NCBI RefSeq assembly: GCF_003970385.1
Contig: NZ_RXZH01000001.1
Coordinates: 620,001-684,000 of the forward strand
DNA: 64,000 bases
Source: Vibrio aquaticus
Lineage (GTDB): Bacteria > Pseudomonadota > Gammaproteobacteria > Enterobacterales > Vibrionaceae
Direction: 5' to 3'
Below the pieces are notes generated by a model. It had not been told where the DNA came from and did no database searches. It worked only from the letters and a program-made list of their open reading frames with translations. A program made the translations under genes and the position numbers. Of this stretch, positions 35,514-45,473 are shown in pieces. The stretch's first letter is position 1, and each line of letters begins with the position of its first letter.

Positions 35514-37469
35514 ATGAAGCCGATTGCGATAGCCATTGTCGCGCTATTTGTCTCATCGGGCCTCAGTGCCAACGATCAAAAGCCAGCCACACAAGCCACG
35601 ATTGACGTCAATAACAAGGTAAAACAGACACTACCCTTCAAAGACAAACAAGATTTCAAAGATGCACAACGTGGCTTCATCGCAAAACAAGATGTGGTGA
35701 CCATCAAAAACGACAACGGTGATGTGGTTTGGGATCTGGAAGCATACAAACAATACATCACACTCGATGCGCCCGCGCCTGACAGCGTTAACCCAAGCCT
35801 TTGGCGTAATGCTCAACTGAATATGATCAATGGCCTGTTTGAAGTGACGGACGGCATCTATCAGGTGCGTGGTTACGATCTCTCGAACATTACTTTTGTC
35901 AAAGGCGACACCGGTTGGATCGTCTTTGATCCACTCATTTCCCAAGAAACCGCCAAAGCAGCTTTGGCGTTTGTAAATAGCGAGCTTGGTGAGAGACCGG
36001 TTGTTGCGGTCATCTATAGCCATAGCCACATTGACCACTTCGGTGGTGTCAGAGGCATTGTCGATGAGCAAGATGTGCTTGATGGCAAAGTCGAGATCAT
36101 CGCCTCTCACGGTTTTACTGAACACGCAGTATCAGAGAACGTCATTGCCGGTAATGCCATGGGCCGAAGAGCGGTTTACATGTATGGCGCGCTGTTACCT
36201 AGAAATGAACGTGGTGGCGTTAACGGCGGTTTAGGACAAACCACATCGACAGGCCTAGCGACCTTAATCAAGCCAACCGATATGATTGAGAAAACCGGTG
36301 AAGAACGCACTGTTGATGGCGTGAAGATGGTTTTCCAATATACGCCTGGCTCTGAAGCACCGACTGAAATTAACACCTACTTCCCAGACAAAAAAGCGCT
36401 GTGGATGGCAGAAAACTCAACCAACACCATGCACAACATCCTAACGCTTCGCGGCGCACAGGTTCGTGATGCTCTGAAATGGTCGAGTTACCTGCAAGAA
36501 ACCATTGAACTGTGGGGCGATGAAGTCGAAGTGAAATTCCAAAGTCACCACTGGCCGCTGTGGGGCCAAGAAGACATTGTCGATTACTTTAAGAAGCAGC
36601 GTGACATGTATAAATATACGCATGACCAAACCGTTCGCCTGATGAACCAAGGCTACATCGGTTCTGAAATTTCTGAGATCATCCAGTTCCCAGACGAGAT
36701 CGAGAACAATTGGAGTACCCGTGGCTACTACGGCACGTTACGTCATAACAGCCGAGCGGTGTATCAACGTTACATGGGTTGGTATAACGGTAATCCATCC
36801 GACTTGAATAACCTACCACCGACTAATGCGGCGGTCATGTATGTCGAATATATGGGTGGTGAGCAAGAAGTCATTAAAAAGGCGCAAGCGGACTTTAATG
36901 ATGGCAAATACCGCTGGGTAGCCGAAGTGCTTAAACATGTTGTGTTTGCGAACCCGCAAAGTAAAAAAGGTAAGGCACTTCTCGCCGACACCTATGAACA
37001 GCTGGGTTATCAATCAGAATCAGGCCCGTGGCGTTCTGTTTATCTGCAAGGTGCGTTTGAGCTAAGAAATGGCACACCATCAGCCGGTGGTACTAACACG
37101 GCCTCGCCTGACATCATCAGAAACATGCCTCCTGAAATGTTGTTCGACTATCTGGCGGTGCGTATTCTGCCTGAGAAAGCAGCAGGTAAAGACTTCGCGA
37201 TTAACCTCGACTTCACCGACCTTGATGAACAATACACCTTGTATGTTGAGAACTCGGTGCTGAACCATACGCGCAAGCAAACTGACAAACCAGACGTCTC
37301 GCTGACCTTAACCAAAGCTTCTTTGGATGATGTTCAGCTTGGCAACGTAACGCTAGAACAAGCCATCGCCAATGGTGACATTAAACTCGATGGCGACAAG
37401 AAAGTGTTTAAGGACTTTGTTGGTATGCTCGATACGTTCAACTTCTGGTTCAATATCGTAACCCCATAA
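35514..37469 (+). CDS. Secreted alkyl sulfatase (SdsA/BDS1-type)
   Basis: A 651-residue enzyme that cleaves primary alkyl sulfates such as SDS. Signal peptide residues 1-19 (ending GLSA). The metallo-beta-lactamase domain has the di-zinc motif HSHIDH. The dimerisation region (about 380-510) and an SCP2-like C-terminal domain (about 525-650) complete the usual three-part build. It is probably periplasmic or secreted. The ATG follows AAGGAGTGAGTT, a strong binding site. The next gene begins 13 bases on, so the two form an operon. Confidence 0.92.
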   Translation: MKPIAIAIVALFVSSGLSANDQKPATQATIDVNNKVKQTLPFKDKQDFKDAQRGFIAKQDVVTIKNDNGDVVWDLEAYKQYITLDAPAPDSVNPSLWRNAQLNMINGLFEVTDGIYQVRGYDLSNITFVKGDTGWIVFDPLISQETAKAALAFVNSELGERPVVAVIYSHSHIDHFGGVRGIVDEQDVLDGKVEIIASHGFTEHAVSENVIAGNAMGRRAVYMYGALLPRNERGGVNGGLGQTTSTGLATLIKPTDMIEKTGEERTVDGVKMVFQYTPGSEAPTEINTYFPDKKALWMAENSTNTMHNILTLRGAQVRDALKWSSYLQETIELWGDEVEVKFQSHHWPLWGQEDIVDYFKKQRDMYKYTHDQTVRLMNQGYIGSEISEIIQFPDEIENNWSTRGYYGTLRHNSRAVYQRYMGWYNGNPSDLNNLPPTNAAVMYVEYMGGEQEVIKKAQADFNDGKYRWVAEVLKHVVFANPQSKKGKALLADTYEQLGYQSESGPWRSVYLQGAFELRNGTPSAGGTNTASPDIIRNMPPEMLFDYLAVRILPEKAAGKDFAINLDFTDLDEQYTLYVENSVLNHTRKQTDKPDVSLTLTKASLDDVQLGNVTLEQAIANGDIKLDGDKKVFKDFVGMLDTFNFWFNIVTP

Positions 37470-37482
37470 GCAGGAGTGCAGT

Positions 37483-37938
37483 ATGAAGCGAAATAAGCTT
37501 TTAGCGGTTGCTGCTCTCGCAATGCTGGCAAGCCCACTGAGTTGGGCTTGCTCTTACGATGGGCAATTTACTAACCCTTTCTCTGAGAGTTACCCCGGTG
37601 CTTTAGATATCGCTATTTCTACTCAGCAAGCCATTCGTAGTGAGTCGATTGAGCTGCCACAGTATCTAGAGGGGCAACAAGGATTACGCCGAGCCAGTTG
37701 GTGGCTTCAAATCATGGCAAAACAGTCGCAAGGTTTGCCCGATGTCACTTACATTTATCTTGTCGATAGCCAGCTTTGGTCAAAATACCAAGCAGGCAAA
37801 CAAGTGATGATTCATGTAAATAAGCCAACAGGCGAAGTACCAGTGCTACTGCTCTCAGAAGCAGCGCTGCATAACCTCGTCAGCAATGACTTAACCATCG
37901 AAGCAGCTAAGTCTCTTGGCATCGTGGCTCAGTCCTAG
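37483..37938 (+). CDS. Small secreted protein linked to the alkyl sulfatase
   Basis: A 151-residue secreted protein with a signal peptide ending PLSWA and Cys at mature residue 1 (CSYDGQF). The mature part is mixed alpha/beta with no motif I recognise (WWLQIMAKQ, VTYIYLVDSQLWSKY). It starts 13 bases after the sulfatase gene behind CAGGAGTG, so the two are co-transcribed. A helper or accessory role is plausible but unproven. Confidence 0.82.
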   Translation: MKRNKLLAVAALAMLASPLSWACSYDGQFTNPFSESYPGALDIAISTQQAIRSESIELPQYLEGQQGLRRASWWLQIMAKQSQGLPDVTYIYLVDSQLWSKYQAGKQVMIHVNKPTGEVPVLLLSEAALHNLVSNDLTIEAAKSLGIVAQS

Positions 37939-37960
37939 TCGTTCATGTGATAGAAAAAAC

Positions 37961-37986
37961 GGACTGGTGGTTGCCAGTCCTTTTTT
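37961..37986 (+). terminator. Terminator of the alkyl sulfatase operon
   Basis: GGACTGG and CCAGTCC form a 7-pair stem with a 6-base loop, followed by six T. The stem is the same sequence as in the apeR terminator. Confidence 0.9.
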
Positions 37987-38071
37987 GGTTATTCGTATAT
38001 CTACTCTCGATTGAACTAATGTTGGCGTCCCTACTCCAACCACTATTACAAATCTCCCATAGCCACTATCT

Positions 38072-39259
38072 ATGTCTCTATTAATGCTCTCTACTGCGTT
38101 TCTTGCTTCTGCTGAACCAACGCTCAAATATCAAATCGAACCGGCTTCTACTAGCCCTGACACCGTAACCGTCAGCATTGAGACAAAAGACCTCGGAACG
38201 TTTCACGCTCTGCCAGCAAGAACACTCGCTAACGACACACAGCCCGCTTTATTCTGCGTTACTGCGAATGGAAACCAATCTGCGATTAAGTACCAAATGC
38301 CTATTCAGTGTGACCATATCACTTGGCAATTACCGCTTGCTGAAATAGACCAAGACGGCTTCGATATCGCCAAACAAATCGATAGCTATCAGCCGACCAA
38401 GGGCTGGAATTTTGTCAGTGAATTTAACTCTCTTCCGCGTTTTTCTGGGAACAATGATAAGCCTATTCCCGCACAAGTCTGCTCTCCGGATAATCAATGC
38501 GGCTGGATGCCTGATGCCGACCAACCACCACTGTTTGTTATTTGGGGTCTTAAGCCAGTCGATCTAAATATCAATGGTAAAACGATTAAGGTCACCACGG
38601 ATACCGGGCAAATTTTAAAAACTATGGACGACTGGAAACCAGCACTTGAGTCCCAGTTGAACTACCTCATTAGCCTGTTCCCTGACAGTACGGTGAATCA
38701 GTGGGATATTGCTTTCTTTAGCCGAGATAAACAAGCGGGTAGTGTCAGTGGAGCCGCCGGTAGCGATAAGATTCTGATTAATGTCATCTTAAACAATGGT
38801 CAATTAGAAGATGATGAAATGCCAATGCTGCTTAAGATTGCAGCTCACGAGTCCATGCACTTACTCGACACCAACTCGCCACTGTGGGCGTCAGAAAGTA
38901 TTGCGGAGTACTATGCGAACAAGTCTCTAGACAAGACGCCGTATGACTTTGTCACTCCTCAGACTCAATGGAACGACTTTAAGCAAAGCTTCCCATTTGC
39001 GAGTACGGGACTACTTGAAGCCAACAACCTAGTTTCAAAGAAGCAACAGTACCAATATTACCCACTGTTCTACGTCAAGGGGCCAGCATTTTGGCAAGCT
39101 ATCGACCAGAGCCTAATGGATAGAGGAGAGAGTTTAGATTCACGATTGCCGAGTATGACTTACAATAAAGATGGCAGCCTTTCTAGAGCTTCAATTGCAG
39201 AATTAGCTAAGGTTATCGGTAAGAAAAAGTGGGATGAGATTGCGAAGCTGTACCTGTAA
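38072..39259 (+). CDS. Secreted zinc metallopeptidase, peptidase-MA-like
   Basis: A 395-residue exported protein. The signal peptide is very short (residues 1-14, MSLLMLSTAFLASA); an upstream TAG rules out a longer start. Residues about 20-130 have a beta-rich pattern. The catalytic region is AAHESMHLLD followed by WASESIAEYYANK, i.e. HExxH and a downstream Glu as in peptidase-MA/M1-like gluzincins. The inter-motif distance is shorter than in M1. I do not know a named family. A third TGGTGAA hairpin follows the gene. Confidence 0.75.
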   Translation: MSLLMLSTAFLASAEPTLKYQIEPASTSPDTVTVSIETKDLGTFHALPARTLANDTQPALFCVTANGNQSAIKYQMPIQCDHITWQLPLAEIDQDGFDIAKQIDSYQPTKGWNFVSEFNSLPRFSGNNDKPIPAQVCSPDNQCGWMPDADQPPLFVIWGLKPVDLNINGKTIKVTTDTGQILKTMDDWKPALESQLNYLISLFPDSTVNQWDIAFFSRDKQAGSVSGAAGSDKILINVILNNGQLEDDEMPMLLKIAAHESMHLLDTNSPLWASESIAEYYANKSLDKTPYDFVTPQTQWNDFKQSFPFASTGLLEANNLVSKKQQYQYYPLFYVKGPAFWQAIDQSLMDRGESLDSRLPSMTYNKDGSLSRASIAELAKVIGKKKWDEIAKLYL

Positions 39260-39300
39260 CTAGAATGGACTGGTGAATAGTATATCTACCGTTCACCAGT

Positions 39301-39633
39301 TTATAGGCATTACAAATCCGTATGTGAATCTCGACTCGATCGTTAGTGCGACCTGCTTGCCCCTATTACATGCCCTTTGTAAACCAACTGCAGCCAAAAA
39401 ATGCTGGACAAAACCTAACTAGAGATTCAGTTCTACTAATTGTTTTCGAGTAACGTTTAGTATTGTAAATGACTGAAGGGGGCTTCGCTAACTTCGAGTT
39501 TCGAGTGCCGCTAAGAAAGGGATGTTTACATAATCAAGCGCTTAAAGAGCCGCCCAACGCAAAGCATAATTGCAACAACTTTGGGTTTTGTGTTTTTAGC
39601 CTAACACTAAATACGCCTTAATAGAGCGTAAAA
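39301..39633. other. Gene-empty stretch, possibly acquired DNA
   Basis: No gene is visible. It includes short direct repeats (TTCGAGT twice near 39500) and a GCCCAAC sequence near 39552 that resembles half of an integron attC core. No full attC could be drawn. Confidence 0.4.
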
Positions 39634-40683
39634 CTAACTTGGCGACTCTACCTTAGAAAACCGCTTCTTTTTTCTCTCTCGCCAAGCAGGTTTGCCCAAA
39701 AACAAAGCTCGAACAATGTTAAATCTTTCGAGTACTTTTTCGACTACTATTGGACCAACAACGCCCAGTGTTAGAGATATTAAAATTATCAACTCGATCT
39801 GGCTAACATTTAACTTTAGAAGAAGAATTCGGCTTGACGCGGTAAAAAACACATGGAATATATAGATCGAATACGAGTAGACGCCGATCCTAGCAAGAAA
39901 TTCGTTTTTTAATCCCATCCCCATTAACGCTACACATGAGCATATCCCGAGTACTAAGGCCAAGAGCGAACGTTGTTCGTCGATAATAACAATCTCATTA
40001 CCGACCAAATAATAGGTAACAACAACCGAACCGAGCATCAGCCCCCTCCAATTGCCATTTAATTTATTTAGTGCGACATACCGTTTCATTGCCATGCCGG
40101 CAAAGAAGTAAGGGGCGAGATAGAGAGTCCCATTAATGGAGAAGTATGCAATATCAATCGGCGACAGATACAAACATGACATTGCAGCAAATGTAACTGT
40201 GAACTTACCAAACGTATCGAACAGTTTGCTTCTCTCAAAAAGCACAATTAAAACAAACAAAACAAACAGAGATTCAATAAACCAAAAATGAGCGACTGGC
40301 TTAATATGCAGTAGATACCATTGAGTGATACTTGCATTAGAACCTGGTGTTATAGACTGAAGAAATGCGAATGCGGTTCCGACGATGAGCATCGGTAGCA
40401 AAAGACGTCTGGCTTTTTTAACCAAGAAGTCTTTCGCCCCGGTTTGAAAAGGACGATACGCATACACCAATCCCGACAAAAAAGTAAAGAGAGGCATGCG
40501 CAAATATGCCAAAATGTCATTGAGCTCTCGATAAGCCCCTTCAGCGATCCTCAATCCATTCTGTGGTTCAGAGCCTATTACGTGATATGTAACAAGCAAC
40601 AAACAAGCTAGACCTCTTAAGGTATCTATTTTTACATTTCTACTCTTCATATAACCAAAAACCGGCATAGTACTTTTAGTCAC
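39634..40683 (-). CDS. Acyltransferase family 3 membrane protein
   Basis: A 349-residue protein of the acyltransferase-3 (OafA/WecH-like) family with about ten predicted helices. The conserved N-terminus is LRGLACLLLVTYHVIG (usual R-x-x-x-x-x-x-x-x-H pattern with His in TYHVIG) and LFTFLSGLVYAYR follows. Members O-acylate sugars of surface polysaccharides or other acceptors. The gene is isolated and lies in a gene-poor stretch with AT-rich flanks, which suggests transfer. A shorter start, MKSRNVKID, is possible. Confidence 0.85.
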   Translation of the reverse strand: MTKSTMPVFGYMKSRNVKIDTLRGLACLLLVTYHVIGSEPQNGLRIAEGAYRELNDILAYLRMPLFTFLSGLVYAYRPFQTGAKDFLVKKARRLLLPMLIVGTAFAFLQSITPGSNASITQWYLLHIKPVAHFWFIESLFVLFVLIVLFERSKLFDTFGKFTVTFAAMSCLYLSPIDIAYFSINGTLYLAPYFFAGMAMKRYVALNKLNGNWRGLMLGSVVVTYYLVGNEIVIIDEQRSLLALVLGICSCVALMGMGLKNEFLARIGVYSYSIYIFHVFFTASSRILLLKLNVSQIELIILISLTLGVVGPIVVEKVLERFNIVRALFLGKPAWRERKKKRFSKVESPS

Positions 40684-41303
40684 AAAGACTGACTGGTTGC
40701 TATTGTGTTTTGAAGTACTTTTACATGAAATTTGGCCTTATCTTAATAGTAAGAATAAAATTGCACGCTCTTATACAAAGATGAAATAGTTACAAATCCA
40801 TAATAGTGTGGTGCCGTTCGGAAATTTGACACATAGATGGGTCATTGCAAGCTGATTGAGAAGTATTCTCAGAAAAGGTTAAAAGACATAATTGTTCTTC
40901 TGTCACATAAATTCACCTGATTAACGGTACTAGCGCGAGTTAAAAAACACGGTCTTTTGACATATATCCGGTGTCTGTTTTCGCTTGTTTACGAAGCGCT
41001 ATAATGAGACTCAAGAGCCCTGTTTACCTATACACAAGGCTCTTACTTTCAAGCAGTTACCCCTTCGAAGTTCCAAGCGGGGAGAATGCCGTTTATTCAT
41101 TAAATGTGTTGCTACCGTTTCCTTGTGTCTGGTTTTCAGTACGTGGCTTTATCATGCCTTGGAAGCTTGGAATTCGGTTATGCTAGCCAGTACAGCCATC
41201 TAATACGAGCAAGCTTGTTTGCTATAGCGACGGGACATTTTCATGGATGCGTGCGTTCTTTTAAGCCATTCATCTAGCGGCTAAGGGGGTCATCTTTTAC
41301 TGA
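40684..41303. other. Gene-empty stretch upstream of the acyltransferase
   Basis: About 620 bases with no convincing gene. Only short, unsupported frames occur, none with a recognisable protein or binding site. It probably holds the acyltransferase promoter on the left and decayed sequence on the right. Confidence 0.45.
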
Positions 41304-41423
41304 GCTTCTATTCAGTATGACTCGCGCACCGTGGAGAAGAAGCTTTCTGAGTGTGGGTTTACGCCGTTTGCTGATTTTGCCTCATCTGGTAGTATCACCA
41401 CTGGCGTACTGCCGAGGTGTTAA
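41304..41423 (+). pseudogene. Possible C-terminal remnant of an unknown gene
   Basis: This frame runs from just after a TGA to a TAA and reads, in part, YDSRTVEKKLSECGFTPF then a Ser/Gly-rich end. The helix-plus-GF pattern recalls the end of many methyltransferases, but too little is left to name it. It has no start codon or binding site, so it is probably the tail of a decayed gene, or a chance open frame. Confidence 0.25.
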
Positions 41424-41585
41424 GCCTATCCAAGAGCAAACAAGCAGTGTCAGGCCTTGCCTTTTACCATTCATTACTATTTGTATATCAACGTTGCCAA
41501 TTATCGATACATAAGCTTAGATGCATGACTCAAGAAGGAGCAAATCCAACTTAGAACAACCTTTTAAAAACTGCTTAGGGACACA

Positions 41586-42068
41586 TTACACCAACGGCAA
41601 CTGAAAGGTACTTTTGATCTCTTTTACCGAGACATTAGATTGAATCGAGCTGACCCCTTTCACTCGGCGCATTGAGCTAATTCGATCGAAGTATTCATCC
41701 AGATCTTTAGCGACCACCTGAACGATGTAATCTGCACCACCAGCAATGCAGTGGCACATTTGAATCCAGCCAGCTTCAGCGACAAAATCTTCAAACGGTT
41801 CGGTGTTTTCAACCTCATGGCTGCCTAAAGTCACTAAGGTGAAACCGGAAACCTGATAACCCATCTTCTTGCGATTGAGCTTGGCTTGGTAACCCTCAAT
41901 GTAGCCCTCTTCTTCCATTTTCTTCCAACGGCGCCAGCATGGGGTTTCGCTTAAGTTAACCTTTTCGGCCAGCTTACTGTTGCTGATTCGGCCATCTTCT
42001 TGGATGTGTCGCAAAATGGTTAAATCAGTGTCATCTAGCACATTATTGGTGGATTCTTTCTGCTTCAT
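41586..42068 (-). CDS. Lrp/AsnC family transcriptional regulator
   Basis: A 160-residue Lrp-type regulator. The N-terminal helix-turn-helix reads ISNSKLAEKVNLSETPCWRR and the C-terminal RAM (ligand) domain follows from about residue 75 with CHCIAGGADYIVQVVAKD. It diverges from the LysE-type exporter at 42191 with a 122-base gap, a typical amino-acid-sensing regulator and exporter pair. The ligand is unknown. Confidence 0.92.
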   Translation of the reverse strand: MKQKESTNNVLDDTDLTILRHIQEDGRISNSKLAEKVNLSETPCWRRWKKMEEEGYIEGYQAKLNRKKMGYQVSGFTLVTLGSHEVENTEPFEDFVAEAGWIQMCHCIAGGADYIVQVVAKDLDEYFDRISSMRRVKGVSSIQSNVSVKEIKSTFQLPLV

Positions 42069-42190
42069 ACTGTTTTTAGAAATAGTCTGCTCAAGTTGAT
42101 TTTAATTTTAACTCATTTAGCAATTTTATTCCTAGCCGATTCGATAGACTGATCTCACATCAAAAATAATAATTATCTGAGGAAGAGTTA

Positions 42191-42796
42191 ATGAGCGCTC
42201 AAATCATGATGGCATTTATGCTATTTGCCGTTTCTATTTCTATAGTCCCTGGAGCGGGTAATATTGCCTTGCTAGGCCTATCGAGTCGCTATGGGTTCAG
42301 TGCCACCATCCCATTTATGTTTGGTTGTGCGGTGGGAGTCATCATCCTGCTAGTCGGTTCTAGTGTTGGTCTAGTGGGGCTGTTTAGCCTTTATCCTGAG
42401 CTTTACACAGTGATGAAGTGGTTAGGAGCTGGCTACCTGCTCTACATGGCTTGGGGCATCGCTAATACAAGGTTAGATACCAACAGCACCGTCAAGAAGT
42501 CTGGCTTTGCCTCGGGGGTTCTGGTGCAAATCCTCAACCCGAAAAGTTGGGTCGCATCACTAACGGTGTTTTCTCAGTTTATCTCACCGAATGAAAGCTA
42601 TCTGATTCAAGCCGTGATAATTATCAGCGGAATGGTCATAACAGGGGTGATCGGTATGGCTATGTGGGCCTACTTCGGCACTATGCTCAACCAGCTAATC
42701 CAATCACCAAAGAAACTCGCCATCATCAATCGATGCTTTGGTGGCTGTTTAGCCATGATTGCGATGTTTGTTGTCTCTCAGCCGAGTGTAATTTAG
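42191..42796 (+). CDS. LysE/RhtB family exporter
   Basis: A 201-residue six-helix exporter with the family N-terminus SIVPGAGNIALLGLSSRYG and the NPKSWVAS core. It is probably regulated by the adjacent Lrp-type protein, exporting an amino acid. AGGAAGAG precedes the ATG. It differs from the LysE gene at 11500 through most of its length, including the core (NPK here, NGK there). Confidence 0.9.
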   Translation: MSAQIMMAFMLFAVSISIVPGAGNIALLGLSSRYGFSATIPFMFGCAVGVIILLVGSSVGLVGLFSLYPELYTVMKWLGAGYLLYMAWGIANTRLDTNSTVKKSGFASGVLVQILNPKSWVASLTVFSQFISPNESYLIQAVIIISGMVITGVIGMAMWAYFGTMLNQLIQSPKKLAIINRCFGGCLAMIAMFVVSQPSVI

Positions 42797-42802
42797 ACAA
42801 AC

Positions 42803-42838
42803 AAAAGCCCTAGCAACGGCATGCTGCTAGGGCTTTTT
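42803..42838. terminator. Bidirectional terminator
   Basis: AAAAGCCCTAGCA pairs with TGCTAGGGCTTTT, followed by further T. It ends both the LysE gene (plus strand) and the PHP phosphatase gene (minus strand). Confidence 0.88.
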
Positions 42839-42857
42839 CATGAATCAGGAACGGTAC

Positions 42858-43604
42858 TTAGTACAGCTCAGCAAATTCCTCGATGCGTTCTTTGCCACGC
42901 AACAACAAGAAATTCAAAAACCTAGATGTGGAAGTCGAAATGACTTTTTCTTCATCAACACCATACTTCTTTAATAACGCTTTGGCTAAATCTAGGTGAG
43001 CAATTTCCTCACAAAAATGAGCATCAGAACCGGTCGTGAAATACACACCAACTTCTTTACCAATCTCGACGATTTGAGCACAGCGGCTGTCGCTGCCTTT
43101 ACGGCTTTTGCCCGTCAGCGAGGTGTTGTTGATTTCAATCGCTACGTTGTGCTCTTTAGCGCACTCTAGAACCGCTTTGATATCAAACGGGAAGTTCGGA
43201 TTACCTAAGTGCCCTAGCACATCTGCCTTACCCTTTTTAATCACATTGATCAGCGCCTCGGTGTGCAGTTCTTCAGTGGATGGGGCAAATACCGGCTCAT
43301 GGAAACTGGCAATGATCCAATCAAGGTGCTGGTAAGACGATGGCGGCAAATCTAAATCACCGTCAGTATTGAGCGTGTTGGCTTCGCAGCCGCGCAAAAT
43401 ACCGACATCGTGAAGAAAGCGGGGCAAGATCCTTTGATTGTTGAAAAACCAGTAGTGGGGGGCACCTGGCATTTCTGGAGCATGATCTGTCGTACAAAGA
43501 AGCTTTAACCCCTTAGCTTTGGAGGCCTGCGCATTTTCTAAGATGGTGCTGTAAGCGTGCCCACTGGCAATCGTATGAGTATGGCTGTCGACAACGATTT
43601 CCAT
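42858..43604 (-). CDS. ycdX: PHP domain phosphatase (YcdX-like)
   Basis: A 248-residue metal-dependent phosphatase of the PHP/YcdX family. Metal ligands appear in VDSHTHT near the N-terminus, in TTDHAPEM, in ASFHEPVF and in [14 protein letters not shown] at the end. Length agrees with E. coli YcdX (about 245). The physiological substrate is not settled. It is preceded on its strand by a truncated kinase remnant. Confidence 0.9.
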   Translation of the reverse strand: MEIVVDSHTHTIASGHAYSTILENAQASKAKGLKLLCTTDHAPEMPGAPHYWFFNNQRILPRFLHDVGILRGCEANTLNTDGDLDLPPSSYQHLDWIIASFHEPVFAPSTEELHTEALINVIKKGKADVLGHLGNPNFPFDIKAVLECAKEHNVAIEINNTSLTGKSRKGSDSRCAQIVEIGKEVGVYFTTGSDAHFCEEIAHLDLAKALLKKYGVDEEKVISTSTSRFLNFLLLRGKERIEEFAELY

Positions 43605-43622
43605 CGTACCTCCTAAATTCAG

Positions 43623-43847
43623 TTAGTTAATTTCAAATGAACCATCTTGATTCATGTAAAGCGTCAAATCGGCATCAATTGAATGGTTTAACACCTTCTC
43701 GACATTCTTTGAATCGGACTGATCATAAAAACGTTGGGCCTCTTCTGGAGAAGTGCCTCCACGGATCTTACGGTTTACCAGCCTCTCTTCAAGGTATTTC
43801 GGGTCAGTGTCGATGAAAATCGTAAAGTCGCTCGCTTGCCTTAAGGG
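43623..43847 (-). pseudogene. C-terminal remnant of a nucleoside/nucleotide kinase-family gene
   Basis: An open frame without a start codon reads DFTIFIDTDPKYLEERLV, then NRKIRGGTSPEEAQRFYDQ, and ends at TAA. This matches the C-terminal third of uridine-kinase/FrcK-like P-loop kinases (the FID...LEERLVxRKIRGG block). The P-loop half is missing and a TAA stands just upstream in frame, so about two-thirds of the gene has been lost. It lies between the DASS symporter and ycdX and was probably an intact neighbour once. Confidence 0.75.
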
Positions 43848-43895
43848 TTAAATTCACCCTGCCATCACTGACAGGATTTGCAGATTTGAGTCTAG

Positions 43896-45284
43896 TTACG
43901 CCCAAAAAGTCAGGGCAATGAACGTCAACGCTAAAATACAGGCGATATTTAAAATAATACCCACTCGCATCATTTCACTTTGCTTTATATGCCCAGAGCC
44001 AAACACAATCGCATTTGGTGGCGTTGCAACAGGCAACATGAAGGCACAAGAAGCCGCCACTGCGATCAGTACCGATAAGATCACTGGCGACATGCCAAAG
44101 GCTTCAGCAACCGTTGCGAATACCGGGATCAATAGCGCGGCACTGGCCGTATTACTGGCAAACTCGGTTAAGAACACAACAAACACAGCGATAACTGCAA
44201 TGATGAAAAAGATGCCAAGGTGGGCAATCATCTCACTCAAACCATTGGCTAAGAAGACACTTGTCCCTGTTGCTTTCAGGACGTTACTTAAACAGATACC
44301 ACCGCCGAATAGCAGTAATACGCCCCAATCTGCGGTCTTTTCAATATCTTTCCAATGCACGACTCGTGCAAAGTTAACGGCCACTATCGCCCCTAACGCA
44401 ACCACAGTATCAAATTTCGCGTACCCACCAAGCATCGCATTGATTGGCTTGCTGAAGATCCAAAGGCACACTGTGGCGGCAAAAATGGCTAAAGTCACCA
44501 CCTTACCTTTATCCCAGTTCACTGCATCATGGTTGAGTTCGAACTTTCCTTGGAGATCAGGCTTTAAAATCACAAACAGAGTGGCGATAGCGATTGGCAG
44601 CAAGATAAGTGCAGTCGGTAAGCCGAAGCTCATCCACTCGGTAAAGGTTAGCCCGACTTCCGCGGCAGCAATCGCATTCGGTGGGCTACCAACAATCGTT
44701 GCAATGCCGCCAATACTGGCACTGTAAGCAATACCAAGTAGAACAAACACATAGGTTTTATGACCACTTTCAGAGTTCACTTTACTCAGCACACCCAGCA
44801 CTAAGGGCAGCATCATTGCTGTGGTTGCCGTGTTACTGATCCACATAGACAAAGCGGCTGTCACACCAAACAGCATAAATACTGCCACACTCATTTTGCC
44901 TTGAGCGATAATGAGCACCTTGTCTGCAATCACTTTATCTAGCCCCTGCCTGTGCATCGCCGCGGCAAGCGCAAAGCCGCCAAGGAAGAGGAAGATGATG
45001 GAATTGGCAAAGTTGTTCAGAGCGGTTTGAGTATCAAAAACCCCAAATAGCACCGCCATTACTGGGACGAGTATTGCGGTAACGGTGACATGCAATGCTT
45101 CCGTCAACCAAAGAATGGCGATGAAGGTTAGCATACAAAGCCCTAAGACGACTTGAGGATCAAAAGGGAGGGTAAAGTACATCACCGCAAAGAGCACAAC
45201 ATCCGCGAGGATAATCATGCTATTTCGATTAAAGAACCATTCTCGGGTATTGCTAGGCAGAGGGACACTATCATTTCTATTCAT
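43896..45284 (-). CDS. DASS (SLC13) sodium-coupled anion symporter
   Basis: A 462-residue membrane protein of the divalent anion:sodium symporter family with about eleven helices. Two inverted hairpin sites carry the SNT motifs: [13 protein letters not shown] and [13 protein letters not shown]. Conserved [12 protein letters not shown] is near the end. Family members import dicarboxylates, citrate or sulfate. A long open frame on the other strand is only its shadow. It is a single gene; a weak hairpin (43858-43875) follows. Confidence 0.92.
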   Translation of the reverse strand: MNRNDSVPLPSNTREWFFNRNSMIILADVVLFAVMYFTLPFDPQVVLGLCMLTFIAILWLTEALHVTVTAILVPVMAVLFGVFDTQTALNNFANSIIFLFLGGFALAAAMHRQGLDKVIADKVLIIAQGKMSVAVFMLFGVTAALSMWISNTATTAMMLPLVLGVLSKVNSESGHKTYVFVLLGIAYSASIGGIATIVGSPPNAIAAAEVGLTFTEWMSFGLPTALILLPIAIATLFVILKPDLQGKFELNHDAVNWDKGKVVTLAIFAATVCLWIFSKPINAMLGGYAKFDTVVALGAIVAVNFARVVHWKDIEKTADWGVLLLFGGGICLSNVLKATGTSVFLANGLSEMIAHLGIFFIIAVIAVFVVFLTEFASNTASAALLIPVFATVAEAFGMSPVILSVLIAVAASCAFMLPVATPPNAIVFGSGHIKQSEMMRVGIILNIACILALTFIALTFWA

Positions 45285-45473
45285 TATTATATTTCCTTAT
45301 GAGGGCCTAATGGCATATCAAATGATCCCACATAAGCCCTTCAGGAAATATTTTCCATTGCGAAATTGTTAACCACATCAATATTAAGGTTAACAATGTT
45401 AAATATATGATAAATTTAACTATTTAACATACATTTAGCCGCTCATTATCCGACTGAATATTCTACAAAGCTA

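Noticed and set aside
39545..39620. Possible integron attC (GCCCAAC near 39552 with inverted pieces nearby)
   Set aside because: No matching right-hand core and no folded attC with paired simple sites could be drawn, and the flanking gene is not a single-cassette layout.
40971..41203. Two overlapping frames of about 70 codons
   Set aside because: Neither has a binding site or a recognisable fold; the composition is like non-coding sequence.
43918..44727. 269-codon open frame on the plus strand
   Set aside because: It lies antisense within the DASS symporter gene and has the repetitive composition of a shadow frame, with no binding site.
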